Positions 1 through 6,664 of a DNA stretch of 14,253 bases are shown here, piece after piece (the stretch's first letter is position 1; each line of letters begins with the position of its first letter). The notes under the pieces are model-generated. The model saw only the letters and a list, made by a program, of their open reading frames with translations. It did no database searches and was not told the DNA's origin. The stretch spans positions 1 through 14,253 of the forward strand of contig JASLIH010000491.1 in assembly GCA_030152105.1 (NCBI GenBank). The letters run 5' to 3'. The position numbers were made by a program, and so were the translations under genes. Source of the DNA: Actinomycetes bacterium (GTDB lineage: Bacteria; Actinomycetota; CALGFH01).

Positions 1-12
1 CCTGAGCTGAAC

Positions 13-1158
13 ATGCTCGTGGGGCGGCCCGACCCGCGGGTCGGGCGGCGGAGCTTCCTGCAGGTGGCGGGGCTGCTGGCCGCCGCCGGGGCGGCCGGGT
101 ACGCCGGCGGCACCGTGGCCGGGTGGGGCGACGACGACCCGCCGGGCGCCGCCGCGGCCGCCGCCGGCCAGCCGATCTCCGGCAACCGCCGCAACGAGCG
201 GCTGCTCAACATCTACAACTGGTCGGACTACATCGACGACCGCACCATCCCACTGTTCCAGGCACAGGCCAACATCCGGGTCAACTACGACGTCTACTCC
301 TCCAACGAGGACCTGCTGGCCCGGATGAAGTCCGGCCCCACCAGCTACGACATCATCGTCCCGACTAACCAGTTCGTCCCCACCTACCTGAAGCTCGACC
401 TGATCGAGCCGCTGCGCCAGGACCTGATCCCCAACCTGACCAACCTCGACAAGGAGTTCGTCGAGACCGACTACGACCCCGGCAACCGCTACACGGTCCC
501 CTGGCAGTGGGGCACCACCGGGATCGGCTTCAACCGGGCCAAGGTCCCTGGCGGCAAGCTCGACTCCTGGAAGGCGGTGTTCGAGCCCGACGCGGCGGCC
601 CAAGGCCGGGTGACCCTGCTGCGTGAGGTCACCGACCTGATCGCCTGCGCGCTCATCTACCTCGGCAAGAGCCCCAACTCGATCGAGGACGCCGACCTGG
701 CCGAGGTCGTCAAGCTGGTGCGGTCGGCCAGGCCGAAGCTGAAGGGGTTCACCACCGACACCTACATCGACGAGCTGGCCGCCGACGAGACCTGGGTCGC
801 CCAGGGCTGGAGCGGCGACGTGTTCCAGGCCCAGGACCAGAACCAGGACGTCAGCTACGCCATCCCCAAGGAGGGCTCGCTGCGCTTCGTCGACGTCATG
901 GCCATCCCCAAGGGCGCGCCCCATCCCGGCAACGCCGCCCGCTTCATGAACTACGTGCTCCACCCCAAGGTGCAGGCCCGGATCTCCAAGTACGTCAGCT
1001 ACGGCACCCCGGTGTCGCTGGCCAAGCCCCTGCTGCCGCCGAACCAGACGGCCGACCCGTCCATCTACCCGCCGGCCTCGACCAAGCTCTCGATCATGAC
1101 CCTCACCGGCCAGAAGCTCCAGAAGTGGCAGGCGGCCTACGAGCAGATCGTCAAGTAG
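13..1158 (+). CDS. Tat-exported spermidine/putrescine-type ABC transporter substrate-binding protein
   Basis: This is a periplasmic-binding-protein-type solute receptor of the PotD family, expected to deliver polyamines or a similar small cation to an ABC permease outside the cell membrane. The N-terminus has a twin-arginine signal: RRSFLQ at residues 12-17, then a hydrophobic stretch at about 18-37. There is no lipobox cysteine, so it is either released after cleavage near the alanine run (about residues 45-51) or held by an uncleaved helix. The mature part resembles PotD throughout: NIYNWSDYI (67-75, W70 and Y73 as in the polyamine pocket), YSSNEDLLARMKSG, WQWGTTGIGFN, and QGWSGDVF with W266. 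By remembered alignment to E. coli PotD, the second pocket tryptophan is F292 and one acidic ligand region reads LLREVTD, so the exact substrate is uncertain. The 381-residue length is normal. Upstream permease and ATPase genes would lie outside the window. A GTG at 19 is an alternative start. Confidence 0.88.
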   Translation: MLVGRPDPRVGRRSFLQVAGLLAAAGAAGYAGGTVAGWGDDDPPGAAAAAAGQPISGNRRNERLLNIYNWSDYIDDRTIPLFQAQANIRVNYDVYSSNEDLLARMKSGPTSYDIIVPTNQFVPTYLKLDLIEPLRQDLIPNLTNLDKEFVETDYDPGNRYTVPWQWGTTGIGFNRAKVPGGKLDSWKAVFEPDAAAQGRVTLLREVTDLIACALIYLGKSPNSIEDADLAEVVKLVRSARPKLKGFTTDTYIDELAADETWVAQGWSGDVFQAQDQNQDVSYAIPKEGSLRFVDVMAIPKGAPHPGNAARFMNYVLHPKVQARISKYVSYGTPVSLAKPLLPPNQTADPSIYPPASTKLSIMTLTGQKLQKWQAAYEQIVK

Positions 1159-1161
1159 CCT
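1156..1161 (+). promoter_or_regulatory. Candidate -10 box for a leaderless rsmI transcript
   Basis: TAGCCT fits the actinobacterial TANNNT -10 pattern and lies 7 nt before the rsmI ATG, so a transcript from it would begin at or next to the start codon. It shares its first bases with the stop codon of the upstream gene. No recognisable -35 box sits 17-18 bp upstream and there is no extended TGn. The same hexamer occurs before metG. This is weak evidence. Confidence 0.28.
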
Positions 1162-1180
1162 TCCTGGTATGAAGGAAGGC
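1158..1180 (+). other. Inverted repeat with the rsmI start codon in its loop
   Basis: GCCTTCCT at 1158-1165 is the perfect reverse complement of AGGAAGGC at 1173-1180, giving an 8-bp stem with a 7-nt loop (GGTATGA). The loop contains the rsmI ATG (1169-1171). No U-tract follows, so it does not look like an intrinsic terminator. In a read-through mRNA it could fold over the start codon. A transcript beginning at the ATG would lack the 5' arm. The structure is read directly; any role is inference. Confidence 0.6.
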
Positions 1181-2017
1181 AAGCTGATCGTCTGCGCCAC
1201 CCCGATCGGGAACCTCGAGGACGCCTCGCCCCGGCTGGCCCGGGCGCTGGCCGAGGCCGACCTGGTCGCCTGCGAGGACACCCGCCAGACCCGCAAGCTG
1301 CTCACCCACCTGGGCGTGACCACCCGCATGACCAGCTACCACGAGGTCGGGGAGCGGGAGCGGGCCAAGGAGCTGGCCGAGCGGGTGGCCGCCGGGCTGC
1401 GGCTGGCCCTGGTCTCCGACGCCGGCATGCCGGCGGTGTCCGACCCCGGCTACCACCTGGTCACGGCCTGCCTCGAGCTGGGGGTGCCGGTCGAGGTCGT
1501 CCCCGGCCCCAGCGCCGCCCTGGCTGCGCTGGTGGTCAGCGGGCTGCCGACCGACCGGTTCTGCTTCGAGGGGTTCCTGCCCCGCCGGCCCGGCCAGCGT
1601 GACCGGCGGCTGGCCGAGCTGGCCACCGAGCCCCGGACAATGGTGTTCTTCGAGGCCCCGCACCGGGTCCTGGCCACCCTGGACGCGATGGTGGCGGCGT
1701 TCGGGGCCGAGCGGGCCGGGGCGGCCGTCCGCGAGCTCACCAAGCTGCACGAGCAGGTGCTGCGCGGCCCCCTGGGCGAGGTCCGGGCCGAGCTGGCCGC
1801 CCAGGGCCCGCGGGGCGAGCTGACCCTGGTCGTGGCCGGCGTCCCGGCCGGCGGCGCCCCCCAGGCGCGCCCGGCCGACCTGGCCGCCGAGGTCGCCACC
1901 CTGGTCGAGGGCGGGACCAGCACCAGGGACGCCGTCACGGCCGTGGCCGAGGCCACCGGCACGCCCCGGCGCAGCGTCTACCAGGCCGTGCTCGACGCCC
2001 GGGGCGAGCACCGATGA
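1169..2017 (+). CDS. rsmI: 16S rRNA (cytidine(1402)-2'-O)-methyltransferase RsmI
   Basis: The enzyme uses S-adenosylmethionine to 2'-O-methylate C1402 in the decoding centre of 16S rRNA; it acts in the cytoplasm on the small subunit. The tetrapyrrole-methylase-fold signatures are all present: ATPIGNLED (10-18), CEDTRQTRKLL (35-45), SDAGMPAVSDPG (83-94), VPGPSA (111-116) and FFEAPHR. The C-terminal segment, TSTRDAVTAVAEATG followed by RRSVYQAVL, matches the small helix-turn-helix-like tail of the family. Length (282 residues) is typical. The ATG at 1169 is chosen because the family begins a few residues before the ATPIGNL motif and no nearer start exists. It has no Shine-Dalgarno upstream; the purine-rich AAGGAAGG lies after the ATG. 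Only 10 bp separate it from the transporter gene, and metG follows. This matches the actinobacterial rsmI-metG neighbourhood. Confidence 0.97.
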   Translation: MKEGKLIVCATPIGNLEDASPRLARALAEADLVACEDTRQTRKLLTHLGVTTRMTSYHEVGERERAKELAERVAAGLRLALVSDAGMPAVSDPGYHLVTACLELGVPVEVVPGPSAALAALVVSGLPTDRFCFEGFLPRRPGQRDRRLAELATEPRTMVFFEAPHRVLATLDAMVAAFGAERAGAAVRELTKLHEQVLRGPLGEVRAELAAQGPRGELTLVVAGVPAGGAPQARPADLAAEVATLVEGGTSTRDAVTAVAEATGTPRRSVYQAVLDARGEHR

Positions 2018-2026
2018 TGCTAGCCT
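2018..2026 (+). promoter_or_regulatory. Candidate extended -10 promoter for metG
   Basis: TGC-TAGCCT immediately follows the rsmI stop codon and forms an extended -10 element (TGn plus TANNNT). Transcription would start near 2033, leaving a leader of about 35 nt before the metG GTG at 2068. No -35 box is found at 17-18 bp; a TCGACG at 1992-1997 is too far upstream. The leader is too short for a T-box or other riboswitch. Confidence 0.4.
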
Positions 2027-2067
2027 GACCGGGATCTCCGCCCTCCCCCGGAAAGGCACGTCGTACG

Positions 2068-3630
2068 GTGACCCAGAAGGACACCTTCTACCTCACCACC
2101 CCGATCTACTACATCAACGACCTGCCGCACATCGGCCACGCCTACACCACCATCGCGGCCGACGTGCTGGCGCGTTGGCGTCGTGCCCACGGGGACCGGG
2201 TGCTGTTCCTCACCGGGACCGACGAGCACGGCCAGAAGGTGGCCCGGGCGGCCGAGGCCGGCGGGCTCGACCCGCAGGCCTGGACCGACCAGATCGTGGA
2301 GCGCTGGAAGGCCACCTGGGCCGAGCTGGACATCGCCTACGACGACTTCATCCGCACCACCGAGGAGCGCCACGTGCTGCCCGTGCAGCACCTGTGGCAG
2401 CAGCTGTACGACCAGGGCGACGTCTACCTGGACAGCTACGAGGGCCTGTACTGCGTGGCCTGCGAGCAGTTCTACAGCCCCGAGGAGCTGGTCGACGGCA
2501 ACTGCCCGATCCACGGCACCCCGGTCGACACCGTCCGGGAGGAGAACTACTTCTTCCGCATCTCCAAGTACGCCGACCGGCTGCTGGAGCACTACCGCGA
2601 GCACCCGAAGTTCGTCCGCCCCGAGACCCGCCGGCGCGAGGTCGTCTCCTTCGTCGAGCAGGGGCTCCAGGACCTCTCCATCTCGCGGTCCAGCTTCACC
2701 TGGGGGGTGCCCATCCCCTGGGACCCCAGGCACGTCATGTACGTCTGGGTCGACGCCCTCCAGAACTACCTGACCGCTGCCGGCTGGGACGCCGACATGG
2801 AGAAGTTCCAGCGGGTCTGGCCGGCCGACTACCACTTCGTGGGCAAGGACATCCTGCGCTTCCACGCCGTCACCTGGCCGGCGATCCTGCTCGCGGCCGG
2901 CCTGCCCCTGCCCCTGACCATCCAGGCCCACGGCTGGCTGCTGGTCGGGGGCGAGAAGATGAGCAAGACCAAGCTCACCGGGATCGCCCCCCACGACCTG
3001 GTCGAGCCGTTCGGCAGCGACGCCGTCCGCTACTTCTTCCAGCGCGAGGTCGCCTTCGGCCAGGACGGCAACTTCTCCTGGGAGGCGCTGGTCGAGCGCT
3101 ACAACGCCGACCTGGCCAACGGGCTCGGCAACCTGGCCAGCCGGGTCACGGCCATGGTCGAGCGCTACCGCGACGGCGTGCTGCCCGGGCCCGGCCCGGC
3201 CACCGACGCCGAGGTCGCCGTCCAGGACGCCGCCGCCCGGGCCTACGCCGAGGCCAGCGCCGCCCTCGAGGAGGTCGCCTACGAGCGGGCCCTGGCCGCC
3301 ATCTGGCGCTTCGTCGGGGCCGCCAACGCCTACCTTTCCGAGCGCAAGCCCTGGGACCTGGCCAAGGCCGGCGACGACCTGGCCCTCGACACCACCCTGT
3401 ACACCGGGGCCGAGGCCCTGCGGATCGCGGCCCTGCTCACCGCCCCCTGGCTGACCAGGGCCGCACCGGTCCTGTGGGCCGCCCTGGGCGCCCGGGGGGA
3501 GCTGGCCGATGCGCGGCTGCCCGCCGACCTGGCCTGGGGCGGGCTGCCCCGGGGGGCCAGGGTGGAGCGGGTCGGGGCCCTGTTCCCGCGCTTGGACGCC
3601 GAGGGCAATGTGGCCAGGCGGGCGGGTTGA
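2068..3630 (+). CDS. metG: Methionyl-tRNA synthetase
   Basis: This class I aminoacyl-tRNA synthetase charges tRNA-Met with methionine using ATP in the cytoplasm. The HIGH motif is at residues 21-24 (LPHIGHAYTT), and the KMSKS loop is KMSKT at 297-301. A zinc knuckle lies between them, with C129-V-A-C132 and C146-P-I-H149, i.e. the CxxC...CxxH arrangement. A helical anticodon-binding region follows, including NADLANGLGNLASRV. It ends after 520 residues and has no C-terminal EMAP/Trbp111-like dimerisation domain, as in the shorter family members of mycobacteria and Thermus. The start is GTG 2068, with GGAAAGG at 2050-2056 as a rather distant ribosome-binding site; translation from here gives the canonical TFYLTTPIYYIND start. 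A candidate promoter lies just after rsmI. Its stop overlaps the start of the next gene by 4 bp, so it probably heads an operon with the grpB-like gene, ilvD and the hydrolase gene. Confidence 0.98.
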   Translation: MTQKDTFYLTTPIYYINDLPHIGHAYTTIAADVLARWRRAHGDRVLFLTGTDEHGQKVARAAEAGGLDPQAWTDQIVERWKATWAELDIAYDDFIRTTEERHVLPVQHLWQQLYDQGDVYLDSYEGLYCVACEQFYSPEELVDGNCPIHGTPVDTVREENYFFRISKYADRLLEHYREHPKFVRPETRRREVVSFVEQGLQDLSISRSSFTWGVPIPWDPRHVMYVWVDALQNYLTAAGWDADMEKFQRVWPADYHFVGKDILRFHAVTWPAILLAAGLPLPLTIQAHGWLLVGGEKMSKTKLTGIAPHDLVEPFGSDAVRYFFQREVAFGQDGNFSWEALVERYNADLANGLGNLASRVTAMVERYRDGVLPGPGPATDAEVAVQDAAARAYAEASAALEEVAYERALAAIWRFVGAANAYLSERKPWDLAKAGDDLALDTTLYTGAEALRIAALLTAPWLTRAAPVLWAALGARGELADARLPADLAWGGLPRGARVERVGALFPRLDAEGNVARRAG

Positions 3631-4172
3631 TCTTGGCCACCCGCGGGACCCAGCCGGTCGAGGTGGTCGACTACGACCACGACTGGCCCCGCCGCTATGC
3701 CGCCGAACGCGACCGCATCCGCGGTGCCCTCGGGGACACGGTCCTGGCCATCGAGCACGTCGGGGGGACGGCCGTGCCCGGCCTGCCGGCCAAGCCGGTG
3801 ATCGACCTGATGGTGGGGGTCGAGGACATCGAGCGGGCCGGACCGGCCGTGGCCGGCCTCATCAACCTCGGCTACGAGTACGTCCCCGAGTTCGAGACCC
3901 AGCTCCCCGACCGCCGCTACTTCCGCCTTGGCGCCCCCGAGACCCACCACGTCCACATGGTCCCGGTGTCGAGCGACTATTTCGAGGAGCACCTGCTGTT
4001 CCGCGACTGGCTGCGTGGCCACCCGCAGGCGGCCGAGGAGTACGGCAAGCTCAAGCGCGGCCTGGCCAGCCGCTTCCGCCTCGACCGCGAGGCCTACCGG
4101 GCCGGCAAGGTGCCGTTCATCGACATGGTGGTCGCCGCCGCTCGCCGCGAGGCCGGCGGCCAGAGCAGCTAG
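3627..4172 (+). CDS. GrpB/UPF0157 family protein (nucleotidyltransferase-like)
   Basis: The protein belongs to the GrpB/UPF0157 family, which has a nucleotidyltransferase-type fold; its substrate is not established. The family signature is clear: VEVVDYDHDWPRRYAAERDR near the N-terminus, EHVGGTAVPGLPAKPVID at about 43-60, YFRLGAPETHHVHMVP in the middle, then FRDWLRGHP, EYGKLKRGLA and a C-terminal helix with AYRAGKVPFID. The start is placed at TTG 3627, which shares TTGA with the metG stop, giving 181 residues, normal for the family. TTG 3633 is an alternative in the same frame. No good Shine-Dalgarno is visible, so translation is probably coupled to termination of metG. ilvD follows after 9 bp. 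The family call is firm; the start and function are not. Confidence 0.9.
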   Translation: MILATRGTQPVEVVDYDHDWPRRYAAERDRIRGALGDTVLAIEHVGGTAVPGLPAKPVIDLMVGVEDIERAGPAVAGLINLGYEYVPEFETQLPDRRYFRLGAPETHHVHMVPVSSDYFEEHLLFRDWLRGHPQAAEEYGKLKRGLASRFRLDREAYRAGKVPFIDMVVAAARREAGGQSS

Positions 4173-4181
4173 GAGCCACGC

Positions 4182-5861
4182 ATGACAACCACCAGCGTTC
4201 CTGGGCGTCCCCGCTCCACCGAGGTCACCGCCGGGCGGGACCGGGCCCCGGCCCGGTCGATGCTGCGGGCTGTCGGCTTCACCGACGACGACTTCGATCG
4301 GGCCCAGGTCGGGGTGGCGTCCTCCTGGAACGAGGTCACCCCCTGCAACATCCACCTCGACAAGCTGGCCGTGGCCGCCAAGGACGGGGTGCGCCTGGCC
4401 GGGGCGGTGCCGCTCACCTTCAACACCATCACCGTGTCCGACGCCATCGCCATGGGGCACGAGGGGATGCGGGCCTCGCTGGTCAGCCGGGAGGTGATCG
4501 CCGACTCGGTCGAGCTGGTGATGCACGCCGAGCGCCTCGACGGCCTGGTCGCCATCGCCGGCTGCGACAAGTCGCTGCCAGGGATGCTGATGGCCTGCGC
4601 CCGCCTGGACCTGCCGGCCGTGTTCGTCTACGGCGGCACCATCCTGCCCGGCCATTTCCGCGGCCGCGACGTGACCGTCCAGGACATGTACGAGGCCGTC
4701 GGGGCGGTGGCCGCCGGGACCATGTCCGAGGAGGACCTGGACGAGCTGGAGCGGGTGGCCTGCCCGGGCGCCGGGTCCTGCGCCGGCATGTACACCGCCA
4801 ACACCATGTCGGCGGTGGCCGAGGCCATCGGCATGGCCCTGCCCGGCTCGGCCACCCCGCCAGCGGTGTCCGAGCGCCGGGCCGAGGCGGCCCGGCGGAC
4901 CGGCGAGGCCGTGGTCAACCTGCTCCGCCTCGACCTCCGGCCGCGTCAGATCATGACCAGGGCCGCCTTCCTGAACGCGGTCGCCGTGGTCATGGCCACC
5001 GCCGGGTCGACCAACGCCGTGCTCCACCTGCTGGCCATCGCGAATGAGGCCGAGGTCGAGCTGACCATGGACGACTTCGACGCCGTCAGCCGGCGCGTGC
5101 CCCACATCGTCGACATGCGCCCCGGCGGCCGCTTTGTCATGGCCGACGTCGACCGGGTCGGGGGCCTGCCGGTGGTCCTGCGCGAGCTGCTGGAGGCCGG
5201 GCTGCTGGACGGCGACGTGCTCACCGTCACGGGCAGGACCATGGCCGAGAACCTGGAGGGGGTGGGCGAGCCCGACGGCGAGGTGATCCGCCGGGTCGCT
5301 CACCCGATCGCCCGCGAGGGCGGCCTGGCCGTGCTCCGGGGCAGCCTCGCCCCGGCCGGCTCGCTGGTGAAGATCCCCGGCAACCCCAACCTCGTCTTCC
5401 GGGGCACGGCCAAGGTGTTCGAGTCCGAGGAGGACTGCTTCGCCGCCGTCACCGGCGGCCGGGTCGGCAAGGGCGACGTGCTGGTGATCCGCAACGAGGG
5501 CCCCCGGGGCGGGCCCGGCATGCGGGAGATGCTGGCCGTCACCGGCGCCATCAAGGGGGCCGGCCTGGGCAAGGACGTGCTGCTGATCACCGACGGCCGC
5601 TTCTCCGGGGCCACCTGGGGCGCCTGCGTCGGCCACGTCGCCCCCGAGGCGTTCGTCGGCGGGCCCATCGGCCTGGTCGCCGAGGGTGACACCATCTCGA
5701 TCGACGTGGCCGCCCGCCGCCTCGACCTGGAGGTCGACCCGGCCGAGCTGGACCGCCGCCGCCAGGCCTGGAAGCCGCCAGAGCCCCGCTACGCCCGTGG
5801 CGCCCTGGCCAAGTACGCGATGTTGGTCGGCGGGGCCGACCAGGGCGCCGTCTGCGGCTAG
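4182..5861 (+). CDS. ilvD: Dihydroxy-acid dehydratase
   Basis: The enzyme dehydrates 2,3-dihydroxy-isovalerate and 2,3-dihydroxy-3-methylvalerate to the keto acids that become valine, leucine and isoleucine; it is cytoplasmic. The three cysteines expected to bind the Fe-S cluster are C55 ([11 protein letters not shown]), C128 ([13 protein letters not shown]) and C200 ([17 protein letters not shown]). K130 occupies the position of the carbamylated lysine that helps bind magnesium. [10 protein letters not shown] near residue 470 holds the serine proposed as catalytic base, and [13 protein letters not shown] follows. The 559-residue length and cysteine pattern fit the [2Fe-2S] DHAD branch rather than the longer 6-phosphogluconate dehydratase. 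The ATG at 4182 is preceded by AGGAG at 4171-4175 with ideal spacing. No leucine/valine attenuator precedes it, and no other ilv or leu gene is in the window, so it stands apart from the rest of its pathway. Confidence 0.97.
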   Translation: MTTTSVPGRPRSTEVTAGRDRAPARSMLRAVGFTDDDFDRAQVGVASSWNEVTPCNIHLDKLAVAAKDGVRLAGAVPLTFNTITVSDAIAMGHEGMRASLVSREVIADSVELVMHAERLDGLVAIAGCDKSLPGMLMACARLDLPAVFVYGGTILPGHFRGRDVTVQDMYEAVGAVAAGTMSEEDLDELERVACPGAGSCAGMYTANTMSAVAEAIGMALPGSATPPAVSERRAEAARRTGEAVVNLLRLDLRPRQIMTRAAFLNAVAVVMATAGSTNAVLHLLAIANEAEVELTMDDFDAVSRRVPHIVDMRPGGRFVMADVDRVGGLPVVLRELLEAGLLDGDVLTVTGRTMAENLEGVGEPDGEVIRRVAHPIAREGGLAVLRGSLAPAGSLVKIPGNPNLVFRGTAKVFESEEDCFAAVTGGRVGKGDVLVIRNEGPRGGPGMREMLAVTGAIKGAGLGKDVLLITDGRFSGATWGACVGHVAPEAFVGGPIGLVAEGDTISIDVAARRLDLEVDPAELDRRRQAWKPPEPRYARGALAKYAMLVGGADQGAVCG

Positions 5862-5878
5862 AGCGAGGAGGTGGGGGC

Positions 5879-6664
5879 GTGACCGACGACTTCGACTTCA
5901 ACACGGACCTCTACGCGGCCTCCCGCCTCACCGAGGGGATCGACTGGGCCCGGCGCTTCCGCCGTCACGAGCGCTTCGACGACAGCCCGGCCCGCACCGC
6001 CGAGGGGCCCAGGACCGTGATCCTGGCCCCGCACGGCGGCGGGATCGAGCGTGGCACCTCCGAGCTCTGCCTGGCCGTGGCCGGCTACCACCCGGCCAAC
6101 CTGCCGATCACGCCGCCGGCCGGGGTCACCTACGACTACTGGATGTTCGAGGGGATCCGCGACGGCGGCAACGCCGACCTCCACGTCACCTCGACCGGGT
6201 GTGACGACCTCGTGGCCGTCTCCTTGTGCGGCGGCGCCCTCAGCGCCCTGTCCCTGCACGGCTTCAAGCCCGAGAGGGCCCACCCGCCTCGGGACCCGGA
6301 TGAGCGGGTCGTGCTCATCGGAGGACGCGACGACCTCCTGCGACCGCTCCTGTTCACGGCGCTGAAGGACGTGGACCTGCCGGTGGAGGACACCGGCGGG
6401 CAGGGCGAGATCGGCGGCGACGACCCGTGCAACATCGTCAACCGCACCCTGCGCGCCAAGGGCGCCCAGCTGGAGCTCAGCGAGCCGCTGCGCGACACGA
6501 TGTTCGGCGACAACACCCGCCCGGGCCGCAAGCACACCACCACCGAGGTGTTCTGGAGGTTCGTGGCCGCGTGCCGTGACGCGCTCGACCAGTTCGAAGC
6601 CAAGCCGGAGATCGCCAGCCCGGACGTTCGCTCTAGCCCGGACGTTCGATGTCAACGAAGTTGA
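5879..6664 (+). CDS. Poly-gamma-glutamate hydrolase family protein (PF05908-like)
   Basis: The protein resembles the YmaC/PghP group of zinc-dependent hydrolases, known from Bacillus and its phages, where PghP cuts poly-gamma-glutamate. Signature segments are LAPHGGGIERGTSEL (49-63), YDYWMFEGIRDGGNADLHVT (85-104), LSLHGF (124-129), VLIGGRDD, PCNIVNRTLRAKGAQLELS (183-201) and EPLRDTMFG. H52, E57 and H127 are the likely zinc ligands, with E199 a candidate catalytic acid. At 261 residues it is longer than the roughly 200-residue phage enzymes, with extra N-terminal sequence. No signal peptide is visible, so it should be cytoplasmic. GTG 5879 is supported by GAGGAGGTG at 5865-5873. It starts 17 bp after ilvD, suggesting co-transcription. 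The last 11 residues overlap the opposite-strand dehydrogenase gene and contain an internal repeat, SPDVR-S-SPDVR. The family call is strong; the real substrate here is unknown. Confidence 0.85.
   Translation: MTDDFDFNTDLYAASRLTEGIDWARRFRRHERFDDSPARTAEGPRTVILAPHGGGIERGTSELCLAVAGYHPANLPITPPAGVTYDYWMFEGIRDGGNADLHVTSTGCDDLVAVSLCGGALSALSLHGFKPERAHPPRDPDERVVLIGGRDDLLRPLLFTALKDVDLPVEDTGGQGEIGGDDPCNIVNRTLRAKGAQLELSEPLRDTMFGDNTRPGRKHTTTEVFWRFVAACRDALDQFEAKPEIASPDVRSSPDVRCQRS
6617..6648. repeat. 14-bp direct repeat in the convergent gene overlap
   Basis: AGCCCGGACGTTCG occurs at 6617-6630 and again at 6635-6648, separated by CTCT (period 18 bp). On the plus strand it encodes SPDVR twice, in frame, near the end of the hydrolase-family gene. 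On the minus strand the TAG stop of the dehydrogenase gene (6633-6635) is formed at the junction between the copies. No other copy was noticed in the window. Confidence 0.8.

Noticed and set aside
83..94. SDAGMP (residues 83-88 of RsmI) instead of the more usual SDAGTP as an active-site change
   Set aside because: From memory, methionine at this position is common in actinobacterial RsmI; the surrounding motif is intact. The coordinates here are residue numbers within RsmI.
1158..1180. Intrinsic terminator after the transporter gene
   Set aside because: The hairpin has no following U-tract and contains the rsmI start codon.
2018..2067. T-box or SAM riboswitch before metG
   Set aside because: The leader is only about 35-50 nt and no T-box or SAM-riboswitch core is recognisable.
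2956..2970. KMSKT instead of KMSKS in MetG as a sign of a defective enzyme
   Set aside because: The last position of this loop tolerates serine or threonine, and all other MetG motifs, including zinc ligands, are intact.
2175..3626. Upstream in-frame extension of the grpB-like gene through metG
   Set aside because: The extension is an off-frame reading of metG, rich in R, P and G, with no conserved content. The GrpB family begins near 3627.
4161..4185. Leader-peptide attenuator before ilvD
   Set aside because: Only 9 bp separate the stop of the previous gene from ilvD, and no run of Leu, Val or Ile codons with a terminator is present.
3330..5636. A 768-codon open frame on the minus strand, and similar long antisense frames at 1151-2059, 2020-2994 and 10718-12574
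   Set aside because: They lie opposite well-identified genes, are low-complexity in G, A, P, R, H, Q and V residues, and have no family motifs. Long antisense frames are expected in DNA this GC-rich.
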